A stretch of DNA of 13,375 nucleotides from an uncultured Collinsella sp. GTDB lineage: Bacteria; Actinomycetota; Coriobacteriia; Coriobacteriales; Coriobacteriaceae. Shown here in pieces: positions 1 through 7,906 of this stretch. A program made the position numbers and the translations under genes. Within the stretch, counting starts at the first letter, position 1. Every line of letters starts with the position of its first letter. Location: NCBI GenBank assembly GCA_900553415.1, contig USDH01000028.1, forward strand, positions 1-13,375. Direction: 5' to 3'. Below the pieces are notes generated by a model. The model ran no database searches. It was given only the letters and a program-made list of their open reading frames with translations, and was not told the origin of the DNA.

Positions 1-1654
1 GCTTGCCGCTGGGGTTCCAGCTGATCACGGTGCCCTCGGTAACCGAGTCGTTCTCCTGGTAGCTCACGTCGACGCCAAAGCCTGCCATATCGAGGGCGTT
101 GCGCGCCTGGGCCTCGGTCATGTCGGTTAGGTCGGGGACGGACGTGGTATCCGGGCCGCTCGAGACCGTGTACGAGATGGTCGTGCCCTTCGCGACTTCC
201 TTACCGGCTTCGGTGCCCTGCTCAAAGACCTGGCCCTCATCGGCCTCGTTGGCCTCCTCGGAGGCGTTGCCCTTCAGGCCAACGCTTGCCAGCGCGGCTT
301 CTGCCTGGTCCTTGGTCAGGCCGACAAGCCGGGGAACCTCAACCTTCTCGGAGGGCTTGGGGCCCTTGGAGATTACCAGGTTCACCTTAGTGCCCTTGGC
401 CTTCTTGGTGTGGCCGTTGGGCGTCTGCTCGGCGACTTTGCCCTCGTCGACATCGTCGTTGTAGCTTTGGTCGATGGTGCCGACCTCGAGGCCGGCTTCC
501 TTGATCAGCTCGACGGCAGTCTGCTGGTCCTTGCCCAGCACGTCGGGCACGGGGACCTGCTCGCCGCCAAAGAGCCCAGTAGCAAAGGCCACAACGATGC
601 CGATGACGGCAACAGCTGCCACCACAGCGGCGATGATCTTGTTCTTGTTGGATTTGGGCTTTTCGACCTCGTAGGAGCCGGTGGAGCCCGAAACCGAGCT
701 ACGGGCGGTATTCTGGCCGCTCACGCCCGAGACGGGACGCACCATGGCGCGCGTCTGATCGGAAAGCTCGCGAGTCTTGGTGGCGCCCAGCTCACCGGGG
801 GCACCGATGATACGCGTGGGCTCCGAGATGTTGACGGCACGGCCCGACAGGTAGCTGTTGAGCACCTGACGAAGCTCGTCGGCGGTCTGGAAGCGGTTTG
901 CCGGGTCCTTCTCCATGCACTTGAGGATGATGCGCTCAAGGTCGGCGTCGACACCGGAGTTGATCTGGCTCGGCGGGATAGGCAGCTCGTTGACCTGCTT
1001 GAGTGCGACCGAGATGGCGTCATCACCGTCAAAGGGCACGCGGCCGGTGGCGCACTCGTACATCACGACGCCCAGCGAGTAGATATCCGAGGTGGGGCCG
1101 AGATCCTGACCGCGGGTCTGCTCGGGGCTGACGTAGTGGGCGGTTCCCAGCACGTTGTTGTCTTGCGTGAGGTGGCTGTTCTTGGCGCGCGCGATGCCAA
1201 AGTCCATGACCTTGATGTTGCCGTCGGGCAGCACCATGATGTTCTGCGGCTTAATGTCGCGGTGGATGATCTCGTGCTTGTGGGCGACCGAGAGTGCAGA
1301 GCTGATCTGCGATCCGATCTGGGCGACCTTCTTGGGGTCGAGGGCGCCGTGGCTCTTGATGCCGCTCTTAAGGTCGGTACCGCGCAGGTACTCCATGACG
1401 ATGTAATAGGTGTCGCCGTCCTTGCCCCAATCGTAGACGCCCACGATATAGGGGGAGGAGAGACCGGCTGCTGCCTGGGCCTCCTGCTTAAAGCGTGCGG
1501 CGAAGGTTGCGTCGCCAGCATACTGCGGCAGCATGATCTTGACGGCCACCGTGCGGTCGAGGACCTGGTCCTGTGCACGGTAGACGGTCGCCATGCCGCC
1601 TGTCCCCACCTTATCCTTGAGGAGGTATCTTCCCCCGAGGACCCTCTGTTCCAT
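1..1654 (-). CDS. pknB: PASTA-domain Ser/Thr protein kinase PknB (3' end cut by window edge)
   Basis: This is a membrane Ser/Thr kinase that senses peptidoglycan fragments outside the cell and phosphorylates cell-wall and division proteins inside. About 551 residues are present. The kinase domain spans roughly 9-270: glycine loop GTGGMATVY at 17-25, ATP lysine K39 in VAVK, catalytic loop HRDIKPQN at 131-138, DFG at 151-153, and activation segment ending GTAHYVSPEQ. All catalytic residues are intact and it is an RD kinase. A Lys/Asn-rich juxtamembrane stretch leads into one transmembrane helix at about 343-365. Outside follow two complete PASTA repeats (about 370-437 and 438-505) and most of a third (starting SVPDLTDMTEAQA), where the window ends, so the final repeat number is unknown. 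The ATG at 1652-1654 is preceded by AGGAG at 1660-1664. It lies 132 bases downstream of rodA-pbpA and closes the cluster as in mycobacteria. Identification is firm. Confidence 0.96.
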   Translation of the reverse strand, partial: MEQRVLGGRYLLKDKVGTGGMATVYRAQDQVLDRTVAVKIMLPQYAGDATFAARFKQEAQAAAGLSSPYIVGVYDWGKDGDTYYIVMEYLRGTDLKSGIKSHGALDPKKVAQIGSQISSALSVAHKHEIIHRDIKPQNIMVLPDGNIKVMDFGIARAKNSHLTQDNNVLGTAHYVSPEQTRGQDLGPTSDIYSLGVVMYECATGRVPFDGDDAISVALKQVNELPIPPSQINSGVDADLERIILKCMEKDPANRFQTADELRQVLNSYLSGRAVNISEPTRIIGAPGELGATKTRELSDQTRAMVRPVSGVSGQNTARSSVSGSTGSYEVEKPKSNKNKIIAAVVAAVAVIGIVVAFATGLFGGEQVPVPDVLGKDQQTAVELIKEAGLEVGTIDQSYNDDVDEGKVAEQTPNGHTKKAKGTKVNLVISKGPKPSEKVEVPRLVGLTKDQAEAALASVGLKGNASEEANEADEGQVFEQGTEAGKEVAKGTTISYTVSSGPDTTSVPDLTDMTEAQARNALDMAGFGVDVSYQENDSVTEGTVISWNPSGK

Positions 1655-1786
1655 TCCTGCTCCTAACATAACTATTCGCTCAACGATGTGTGTAGTACCT
1701 ACGATGTGGCCGCTGGGGCCGTGTGGCGCGTTGCCGCTAACTCTTCGGCCGCGGCGCGCCTCGGGTGTCCGATTCGATCATGGGCA

Positions 1787-4657
1787 TCACGCTCCCTGTG
1801 CGGCGAGCGCCGCGGTCAGGACGATGCCGGCAATCTTGGCCGCCTTGACGTCGTGTTTGTCGTAATCCTCCAAGGCCACCGAGATAGCGACCGTGGGTGA
1901 ATCGTAAGGTGCAAAGCCAACGAACATCGAGTTGACGTTGGTGCCGCCGGTCTCGGGCGAGCCGGTCTTGCCGGCGACCTTGACGCCGGGGACCTGGGCA
2001 TCGGTGCCGGTGCCGGACTGGACGACGGCAAGCATGGCCTGCTTGACCTGGTCGGCCGTGGCGGAGCTGACGGCCTGACCCAGCGAGCGGGACTGCGTGG
2101 TCTTGACCACAGTTCCGTCCGGGGCGAGTACCTGGGCTACAAAGTACGGGTCCATGACCACGCCGCTGTTAGCGATGGCGGCGGCAATCACGGCGTTTTG
2201 CATGACGGTGGTCTGCGGGCCGGGCGTGTGGTCCATGCCGACAGGCTGGCCGGCGCCGGCCCAGGCGGTCTCCCACTCGGTCATGAGCGACGGGTCGGCC
2301 ATGATGGAGGCCGCGGAGGTCAGGTCCTGGCCGAGCTTTTGGCCGCAGCCAAAGGCGTTGGCAAACTGCACGAGCGTGTTTGCGCCAACTTCGTTTGCCA
2401 CCTGGCCAAAGACGACGTTGGAGGACACGGCAAAGGCCTGCTGCAGGCTGATGGTGCCGTAGCTCTCGTTGGCATAGTTGGTGACCGGTGCGTTGCCGAT
2501 GTCCATGGAGCTGGGCGCCTGGTAGGTGCTGGTAAGGCTGGCGGTACCGGTCTCGAGTGCCGCGGAAAGCGTAACGACCTTAAACGTGGAGCCCGGCGTG
2601 TACAGCGCGTCCATGGCGCGATTGTACATGGAGCCGTCCTCGCCGCCTCCCGTCTGCAGCAGGGCATCGATGTTGGTGTTGTCGTAGGTGGGCGAGCTGG
2701 CACATGCGAGCACCGCGCCGGTACGCGGGTCGATGACCACTACAGCGCCCTTAAAGCCCTTGAGCGCCTGCTCGGCCGCCGTCTGGATACGCGAGTCGAT
2801 GGTGAGCTTGGCGGTGTTGCCCGGCTGGGTCTGGCCCGCGAGCGACGCGATGGCGTTGTTCCAGCTGGAGTAATCCTTAGAGCCGGTGAGCGTGTCGTTC
2901 ATGACGCTCTCGATGGCGGTGGTGCCATACTGCTGGCTCACGTAGCCAACCACGTGCGCTGCCAGGTTACCGTTGGGATAGGAGCGCACGTAGGTGCCGT
3001 CCTCCTGCTGCAGCGACTCGGCCAGCGTCACGCCGTCGGACGTGATGATGGAACCGCGCTGGATGTACTTGGAGCGGGCGATGGTGTGGTTGTTGGTCGG
3101 CATATCCTGATAGTCCTTGGCCTTGATGACCTGGACATAGGTGAGGTTGCCGATAAGGATGGCGAACAGCGCCGTAAAGGCGAGCACCGCACGGGTTAGA
3201 CGGTTGGCGAGCGCGACGCGGCCGAGCACACCGGATTCAGGCGTGTCGAGCAGGCGACGGCGCATGCGCGAGCCGACGGAATGGCTGCCGCTGCCGTAGG
3301 AAGACGAGGTGGCAAAGCGCGTGCCCGTCGGGGCGGCGGCAGATGCGACCTGATCATCGGTGATGGCGGCCATGGTGCCGGTGCCGGTAAGCTCGGCCTC
3401 GCGTCCGGTCGCCTCGTCACCGGCGCGCAGCAGGAGCGCGACGATGATGAAGCTTGCCAGCAGCGAGGAGCCGCCCTGGCTCATAAAGGGCAGGGTGACG
3501 CCGGTCAGCGGGATCAGGCGGGTTACGCCGCCAACGATCAAGAAGGCCTGGAAGCTGATGGCGGCCGTAAGGCCCGTGGCGCTAAAGGCGGCGAGGTCGG
3601 ATTTAGCGCGGGCAGCTGTGGTCAGGCCGCGAACGGCAAAGAGCATAAACAGGATGAGCACGGCGCCGCCGCCCAAGAGGCCCATCTCCTCGCCGATAGC
3701 CGAGAAGATAAAGTCGGACTCGACGACAGGGATGTTGTTGGCCATGCCGTTGCCGATGCCAACACCGACCAGGCCGCCATCGGCAAGCGAGAAGAGCGAC
3801 TGGACGATCTGGTAGCCCTGGCCCTGGGCGTCCTTAAACGGATCGACCCAAACCTGGAAACGCACCTGAACGTGAGACAGGAACTTGTAGGCGCCCACGG
3901 CTCCGACGGCTAAGAGCGCAAGGCCGATAACGACATACGAAAAGCGCCCTGTGGCAACGTAGAGCATCAGCAAGAAGATGGTGTAGAACAGCACGGCCGA
4001 ACCCAGATCGCGTTCGAAGACGACGACGAGCAGGCACACACCCCACACGGCAAACAGCGGCAGCAGCAGTCGCAGGCGAGGGATCTTAAGACCTAAGATC
4101 TTGCGGTTGGAGATGGAGAGCAGCTCGCGGTTCTCGGCCAGGTACCCGGCCAGGAACAGCACGATAAAGACCTTGGCGAACTCGCCGGGCTGGATGGTAA
4201 AGCCCGCGATGCGAATCCACAGCTTGGAGCCCGAGATCGTGGTGCCGATAAAGATGGGCAGCATCAGCAGGATGATGCCGATGATGCCAAAGGTGTACTT
4301 GTAGCGCATGACCACGTCGAGGTTTTTGACCAGTGCAAGCGTTCCCACCATGAGCGCCACCGAGACAAACAGGATGATGAGCTGTGAGATGGCGAGAGCG
4401 GGGGCGAGGCGTGTCACGAACGTGATGCCGATGCCCGAAAGTATAAATACGATGGGCAGGATGGCGGGGTCGGCGCCGGGCGCCAAGATGCGCACGGCGA
4501 TATGTGCCGCGGCGAAGGCGGCAAAGAGGCCGATCGGCACGGCGAGCGTCTCAAAGGAGATGGCGGCGCCCGCGGTGAGCACGTACATCGCATACAGCAG
4601 GATGACGGGGAACGCCGAGGCGATGAGCAAGAGCAGCTCGGTGTTGCGGCGACTCAT
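1787..4657 (-). CDS. RodA/FtsW glycosyltransferase fused to PbpA class B penicillin-binding protein
   Basis: One 956-residue protein carries both peptidoglycan elongation activities: SEDS lipid II polymerisation and transpeptidation. Residues 1-410 are a polytopic SEDS domain. It has the WIRIAG...QPGEFAK loop (147-162), the RDLGSA motif with the expected catalytic Asp D217, EEMGLLGG (323-330), and the family signature PLTGVTLPFMSQGGSS (383-398). Residues 411-485 are a Ser/Thr/Gly/Ala-rich linker. One helix at about 488-508 is followed by the PbpA part: a short pedestal region, then the transpeptidase with S690-TFK, S745-S-N747 and K897-TG. All three active-site motifs are intact. The PbpA part resembles mycobacterial PbpA in layout and length, and the fusion preserves topology because both joined ends should be cytoplasmic. 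The start was set at MSRRNTEL by its strong Shine-Dalgarno; a 42-residue upstream extension is rejected. It lies 16 bases after pstP. Elsewhere these are usually two genes, rodA and pbpA. Confidence 0.95.
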   Translation of the reverse strand: MSRRNTELLLLIASAFPVILLYAMYVLTAGAAISFETLAVPIGLFAAFAAAHIAVRILAPGADPAILPIVFILSGIGITFVTRLAPALAISQLIILFVSVALMVGTLALVKNLDVVMRYKYTFGIIGIILLMLPIFIGTTISGSKLWIRIAGFTIQPGEFAKVFIVLFLAGYLAENRELLSISNRKILGLKIPRLRLLLPLFAVWGVCLLVVVFERDLGSAVLFYTIFLLMLYVATGRFSYVVIGLALLAVGAVGAYKFLSHVQVRFQVWVDPFKDAQGQGYQIVQSLFSLADGGLVGVGIGNGMANNIPVVESDFIFSAIGEEMGLLGGGAVLILFMLFAVRGLTTAARAKSDLAAFSATGLTAAISFQAFLIVGGVTRLIPLTGVTLPFMSQGGSSLLASFIIVALLLRAGDEATGREAELTGTGTMAAITDDQVASAAAPTGTRFATSSSYGSGSHSVGSRMRRRLLDTPESGVLGRVALANRLTRAVLAFTALFAILIGNLTYVQVIKAKDYQDMPTNNHTIARSKYIQRGSIITSDGVTLAESLQQEDGTYVRSYPNGNLAAHVVGYVSQQYGTTAIESVMNDTLTGSKDYSSWNNAIASLAGQTQPGNTAKLTIDSRIQTAAEQALKGFKGAVVVIDPRTGAVLACASSPTYDNTNIDALLQTGGGEDGSMYNRAMDALYTPGSTFKVVTLSAALETGTASLTSTYQAPSSMDIGNAPVTNYANESYGTISLQQAFAVSSNVVFGQVANEVGANTLVQFANAFGCGQKLGQDLTSAASIMADPSLMTEWETAWAGAGQPVGMDHTPGPQTTVMQNAVIAAAIANSGVVMDPYFVAQVLAPDGTVVKTTQSRSLGQAVSSATADQVKQAMLAVVQSGTGTDAQVPGVKVAGKTGSPETGGTNVNSMFVGFAPYDSPTVAISVALEDYDKHDVKAAKIAGIVLTAALAAQGA

Positions 4658-4665
4658 AAGCGGCA

Positions 4666-4673
4666 CTCCCTTT
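4666..4673 (-). promoter_or_regulatory. Ribosome binding site fixing the rodA-pbpA start
   Basis: AAAGGGAG on the minus strand lies 8 bases upstream of the ATG at 4655-4657, directly after the pstP stop codon (4674-4676). The open frame extends 42 codons further upstream, but that part overlaps the pstP coding sequence and reads as a Pro/Arg/Lys-rich shadow. This site therefore decides the start. Confidence 0.75.
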
Positions 4674-6473
4674 CTAGTTCTTTTCGGAGGCTTCGGCCTC
4701 GGCGGACTGTTCGGCGGTTTTCTCGGAATCTGATTCGGAGGTCGATCCCTGATTGGTGTTGTCGCGAATCGTTTGCGCGTCAATCACCTGGCGGGTCTGC
4801 TCCTCGTCGATCTGGTGGCGGTACTTGGATATCGTGTCCTGCGCATCGTCGACACTTGTTTGCGGAATGCCCGCCTTGAGGCGGTTTTGCGTGTCTTCGG
4901 GCAGGTCGGACAGCTTAATACTGGTTTCGCTTTCGAGCCAGTGGAGCTTGAGTCCGAGTGGCTTGCCGGGCAGGCCGCGCCAGACGGCGACATTGCCCTG
5001 GTAGGTACCCAGGTAGTACGAGCCGGTGACACCCGTGTAGGCCCAGATGGAAGCCGCCAGCACCAAGACGAGACCTAAGACGACGCCGATGGTGACGTTG
5101 CGGCGACGCACGCGCTGCGCCTCGCGCATAACGCCATCGTCAACCAGGTCAACGACTACTACGGTCACGTTGTCGTGGCCGCCGGCGGCAAGCGCCGCGT
5201 CCACTAGGTTGTCGACGCAGATTTGCGCGGTTGAGGACTGCGTGGCGATGTTCTCGATATCGCTATCGGGAATCATGCTCGAAAGGCCGTCGGAGCACAG
5301 GATCAGACGGTCGCCTTCCTCGATATGCAGAGTGAAGTGGTCGGCGTACATAGCGGGGTCCGAGCCCAGCGCGCGGGTGATGACCGAACGGTTGGGGTGG
5401 ACGCGAGCCTCGTCTGCCGTAATCTCGCCGGCGTCCACGAGCTCCTCCACGTAGGAGTGGTCGCGGGTCACGCGGATGAGCGTGCCCTCGTGGAGCAGGT
5501 AGGCGCGAGAGTCACCCACGTGGGCGATGGCGAGCGTGTCGTTTTCGATATAGGCGCAAGTGGCTGTGCAACCCATGCCAGGCTTGCCCAGGCCATTCAG
5601 GGCAGCCTCGATTACGGCGGCGTTGGCGGCCTCGACGGCTGCCGCCAGGCGTGCGGCGTCGGCAGACTGCGGGGCCGTCTTGGCAATAGTCTCAACGGCG
5701 ATGGAAGAGGCCACCTCGCCGGCAGCGTGACCACCCATGCCGTCGCATACGCAAAAGAGCGGCGACTGCACCAGGTAGGAATCCTCATTGTGCGGGCGCA
5801 CGCAGCCAACGTCGGAGCGGGCGCCCCACATGAGTTGCGTGGTGGTGCCGGCATCATAGGTCGAGTCGGTCTCGATGCGCTCCTCGGTCAGGGGCTCAAA
5901 GCTCATGGTCGAGCCGGGGTCTTTGAGCTTGGCCTCAACGGCGGCAACGTCGATTTCGGCTGTGTCACCGGGAGAGACGGTGTCGGTCTCGGCGTTTGAT
6001 TCGGAATCGCCGGTGTCCGGGGAGCCGGGCTCCTCGGACGCGCGGGCGGTCGACTCGTCGTCTTGCGGGCTGACGTCTATAGGCTCGGGCGCCGGTGCAG
6101 ACGCGGGCGCAACCTCGGATGCCGGGGCTATGGGAAACGCCGGCGCGGCGGGCTCGGGTGCCGCAAACACCGCAGCGCTCTCGTTGATTGCCGCGGCGAC
6201 GGGCTCTGCAAAGTGAGCCGGCGCCGGGGTTGCTTCGGACGCTGTGGGCTGTTCCGCAGCATGTGCGCCGATGGGCGCCGCTACGGCATCCTCTTCGTCC
6301 TCGTTATCGGCGAGATCCGAAATATCATGCGTTACATGCGAAAGAGGCAGGGAGAACACGGTGTCCTCGGGCTCCACGGGTGCGGAGCCCGCCGGAGCGG
6401 CGTGGACCGGCGCAGCTGTGGCGGCGGCCGGTGCCTCGGTCATAGTTGCGGACTTGTTCTCCTCGTCGATCAT
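4674..6473 (-). CDS. pstP: PP2C-family Ser/Thr phosphatase (PstP type) with long N-terminal extension
   Basis: This metal-dependent protein phosphatase is expected to dephosphorylate the kinases of the cluster and their substrates. It has 599 residues. Residues 1-210 are an Ala/Pro/Glu/Asp-rich, probably disordered extension. Residues about 213-446 are the PP2C domain with the metal-binding motifs in place: HNED (228-231), DGMGGHAAGE (244-253), CSDG (393-396) and GGHDNVT (431-437). A basic stretch RRRN precedes one transmembrane helix (about 460-480). An external tail follows, whose first part (YYLGTYQGNVAVWRGLPG) resembles the extracellular start of mycobacterial PstP; the end is Ser/Glu-rich. 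Mycobacterial PstP begins almost directly at the catalytic domain, so the extension is the odd part. The start codon overlaps the fhaB stop (ATGA) and has AAGGTGA 7 bases upstream, which supports this long form. Met11 is a possible alternative start. Confidence 0.94.
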   Translation of the reverse strand: MIDEENKSATMTEAPAAATAAPVHAAPAGSAPVEPEDTVFSLPLSHVTHDISDLADNEDEEDAVAAPIGAHAAEQPTASEATPAPAHFAEPVAAAINESAAVFAAPEPAAPAFPIAPASEVAPASAPAPEPIDVSPQDDESTARASEEPGSPDTGDSESNAETDTVSPGDTAEIDVAAVEAKLKDPGSTMSFEPLTEERIETDSTYDAGTTTQLMWGARSDVGCVRPHNEDSYLVQSPLFCVCDGMGGHAAGEVASSIAVETIAKTAPQSADAARLAAAVEAANAAVIEAALNGLGKPGMGCTATCAYIENDTLAIAHVGDSRAYLLHEGTLIRVTRDHSYVEELVDAGEITADEARVHPNRSVITRALGSDPAMYADHFTLHIEEGDRLILCSDGLSSMIPDSDIENIATQSSTAQICVDNLVDAALAAGGHDNVTVVVVDLVDDGVMREAQRVRRRNVTIGVVLGLVLVLAASIWAYTGVTGSYYLGTYQGNVAVWRGLPGKPLGLKLHWLESETSIKLSDLPEDTQNRLKAGIPQTSVDDAQDTISKYRHQIDEEQTRQVIDAQTIRDNTNQGSTSESDSEKTAEQSAEAEASEKN

Positions 6474-6886
6474 CGACGGTTCACCTTCATGACCACGTCG
6501 CCAATCTGGACTTCGTCGCCCTCACGCAGCGTCGCGGGCTCCACGAGCTGTCGGCCGTTGACGAGCGTGCCGTTAAGCGAGTTGAGGTCCTCGATGATGA
6601 GCGCCGGGCCCTGCAGCGAAAAGCGCGCATGCGAGGCCGAGACGAACGGTTCGTTGATGCAGATGTCCGAAGACGGAGAGCGACCGACGATGACGGGGCC
6701 GAGCATGTCTACGTGGATGCCACGGATACCGCGCGGGCCCTTGTCCACATCAATCGTCCAGATAGCCGAGTCGCGGCGCTGCCCGCGCACGAGTCCCACG
6801 CCGGTCTTCATGACGGCGAACAGGAAGATATAGAGCAGGGCGACCAAGACGATGCGGCCTGCAAAAAGGACGATATCGATGTTCAT
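6470..6886 (-). CDS. fhaB: Membrane-anchored FHA-domain protein FhaB (FipA)
   Basis: This is a small adaptor that binds phosphothreonine, made of 138 residues. One N-terminal transmembrane helix (about 5-28, rich in Leu/Val/Ile/Phe) is followed by a basic stretch (RGQRR) that should sit in the cytoplasm. An FHA domain fills about 60-136 with the conserved GRS (68-70), SASH (83-86) and DLNSLNGTLVNG (100-111) phosphopeptide-binding loops. Size, membrane anchor and position between fhaA and pstP match mycobacterial FhaB, which links phosphorylation to the septal and growth machinery. The ATG at 6884-6886 comes 6 bases after the fhaA stop. Its Shine-Dalgarno AGGGGA lies in the last fhaA codons, so the two are likely co-translated. 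The stop overlaps the pstP start. Which phosphoprotein it binds cannot be read from the sequence. Confidence 0.94.
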   Translation of the reverse strand: MNIDIVLFAGRIVLVALLYIFLFAVMKTGVGLVRGQRRDSAIWTIDVDKGPRGIRGIHVDMLGPVIVGRSPSSDICINEPFVSASHARFSLQGPALIIEDLNSLNGTLVNGRQLVEPATLREGDEVQIGDVVMKVNRR

Positions 6887-6892
6887 AAGCGA

Positions 6893-7906
6893 CTATCCCC
6901 TAAATTCAAAGGTACTCAGGCCAAACGTCAGCAGATCGCCATTGCGCAGCGGGCAGCGCGTAATGCGGCGGTTGTTGACGAGCGTGCCGTTGGTGGAATT
7001 GAGGTCCTCGATCGACCAATCCGAGCCCGTAAAGGTGAGCTGGGCGTGGCGGCGCGACACGTTGGGGTCGCGCAGGGCGATGTCCGAAACCGAACGCTCG
7101 CGACCGATGGTCACCTGTGCGGAGGTGATGCTATGGCTCTCGCCGCTCACGACGTCGACGAGCTGGGCGAGCGGGCGCTGCGGGGCGCGAGTGCTCGCCA
7201 TGTTGGAGGCGATGCCGGCTGCGGCGCCTAGGCCCACGGCGGCACCGGTCGCGGCGGCTCCGCCCATGCCGGCAAGCGCGTCGCGCGAGATGGTCTGCGG
7301 CACCGGGATGGGTGCTGCGGCGGGGTCGGGGACGCTAGGCGCGAAGGGGTCTGCCACGGCAAGCGGGTCGGGAGCGGCGGCGCGAGGCGTCGGCTGCTGC
7401 TGGGGCATGGCAGCGGGGCGCTGCTGCTGCGGGGCAGCAAACTGCTGCTGGCCGGCGCGCGGGGCGCTGGCGGCACGGCTTGCCGCGGAGTTGTTCTGGC
7501 CCAGGCCGTTTTGATAGGCGCGCTCTTCTTCGTACAGGCGGCCGAGCGTGGGGGCATCGACGTTCTCGGCAAAGACCGAGAACTTGCCGGCGCGCAGCTG
7601 CGGATCGATCATAAAGCGCACGAGGGGCTCGCCGACAAAGACATAGCGGCGCTTTTCGGCCTGCGCCTTCACGAACTCGCGTACCTCGCGCGAAAGCTCG
7701 GGGTAGAACGGGGCGAGCATGGGATCGTCGTCGGCGGCGATAAGGATGGTATAGAGTGCCGGCGCCGTGTTGACGCCGTTGATCACCAGAGTCTGATCCT
7801 CCATGTCGCGAGCGGCCTGCTTGGCAAGCTTCTTAAAGGAGAACGGGGCACGGGTGGCACCGAAGATGCCGGCCACGTGGTCCTCGAAGATGTTCAGGAA
7901 GTTCAC
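6893..7906 (-). CDS. fhaA: FhaA-type protein: DUF3662 N-terminal domain plus C-terminal FHA domain
   Basis: This 337-residue cytoplasmic phosphothreonine reader is of the mycobacterial FhaA type. Residues 1-125 match the FhaA N-terminal domain (DUF3662), beginning MNFLNIFEDHVAGIFG. Residues about 135-205 are a flexible Gln/Ala/Pro-rich linker with runs such as APQQQRPAAMPQQQ. Residues about 208-236 form an unusual Gly/Ala stretch with repeated G-x-x-x-G-like spacing. The FHA domain occupies about 246-337 with GRE (268-270), SRRH (284-287) and DLNSTNGT (301-308). In mycobacteria FhaA binds phosphorylated cell-wall regulators. Here the partners are unknown, though the neighbouring kinases are obvious candidates. 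The start codon is GTG, overlapping the kinase stop as GTGA, with GGAGAG 9 bases upstream, which points to translational coupling. The Gly/Ala segment could be a weak membrane-associating or self-associating element or just a linker. Confidence 0.92.
   Translation of the reverse strand: MNFLNIFEDHVAGIFGATRAPFSFKKLAKQAARDMEDQTLVINGVNTAPALYTILIAADDDPMLAPFYPELSREVREFVKAQAEKRRYVFVGEPLVRFMIDPQLRAGKFSVFAENVDAPTLGRLYEEERAYQNGLGQNNSAASRAASAPRAGQQQFAAPQQQRPAAMPQQQPTPRAAAPDPLAVADPFAPSVPDPAAAPIPVPQTISRDALAGMGGAAATGAAVGLGAAAGIASNMASTRAPQRPLAQLVDVVSGESHSITSAQVTIGRERSVSDIALRDPNVSRRHAQLTFTGSDWSIEDLNSTNGTLVNNRRITRCPLRNGDLLTFGLSTFEFRG

Noticed and set aside
410..1666. Plus-strand open frame of 418 codons opposite pknB
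   Set aside because: It is a shadow of the pknB frame in GC-rich DNA. The minus strand encodes a kinase with every conserved motif, and the plus frame shows no recognisable domain.
2198..3199. Plus-strand open frame of 333 codons opposite the PbpA domain
   Set aside because: It lies fully antisense to the transpeptidase with its three catalytic motifs; its composition is that of a reverse-strand shadow.
3200..3450. A hidden gene boundary splitting RodA and PbpA
   Set aside because: No stop codon occurs between the two domains. The frame is continuous, and I saw no ribosome site with a start positioned before the PbpA helix that would clearly suggest separate initiation.
4658..4783. 42-residue N-terminal extension of RodA-PbpA
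   Set aside because: It overlaps the end of pstP, is Pro/Arg/Lys-rich and unlike a RodA N-terminus. A strong ribosome site directly precedes the internal ATG at 4657.
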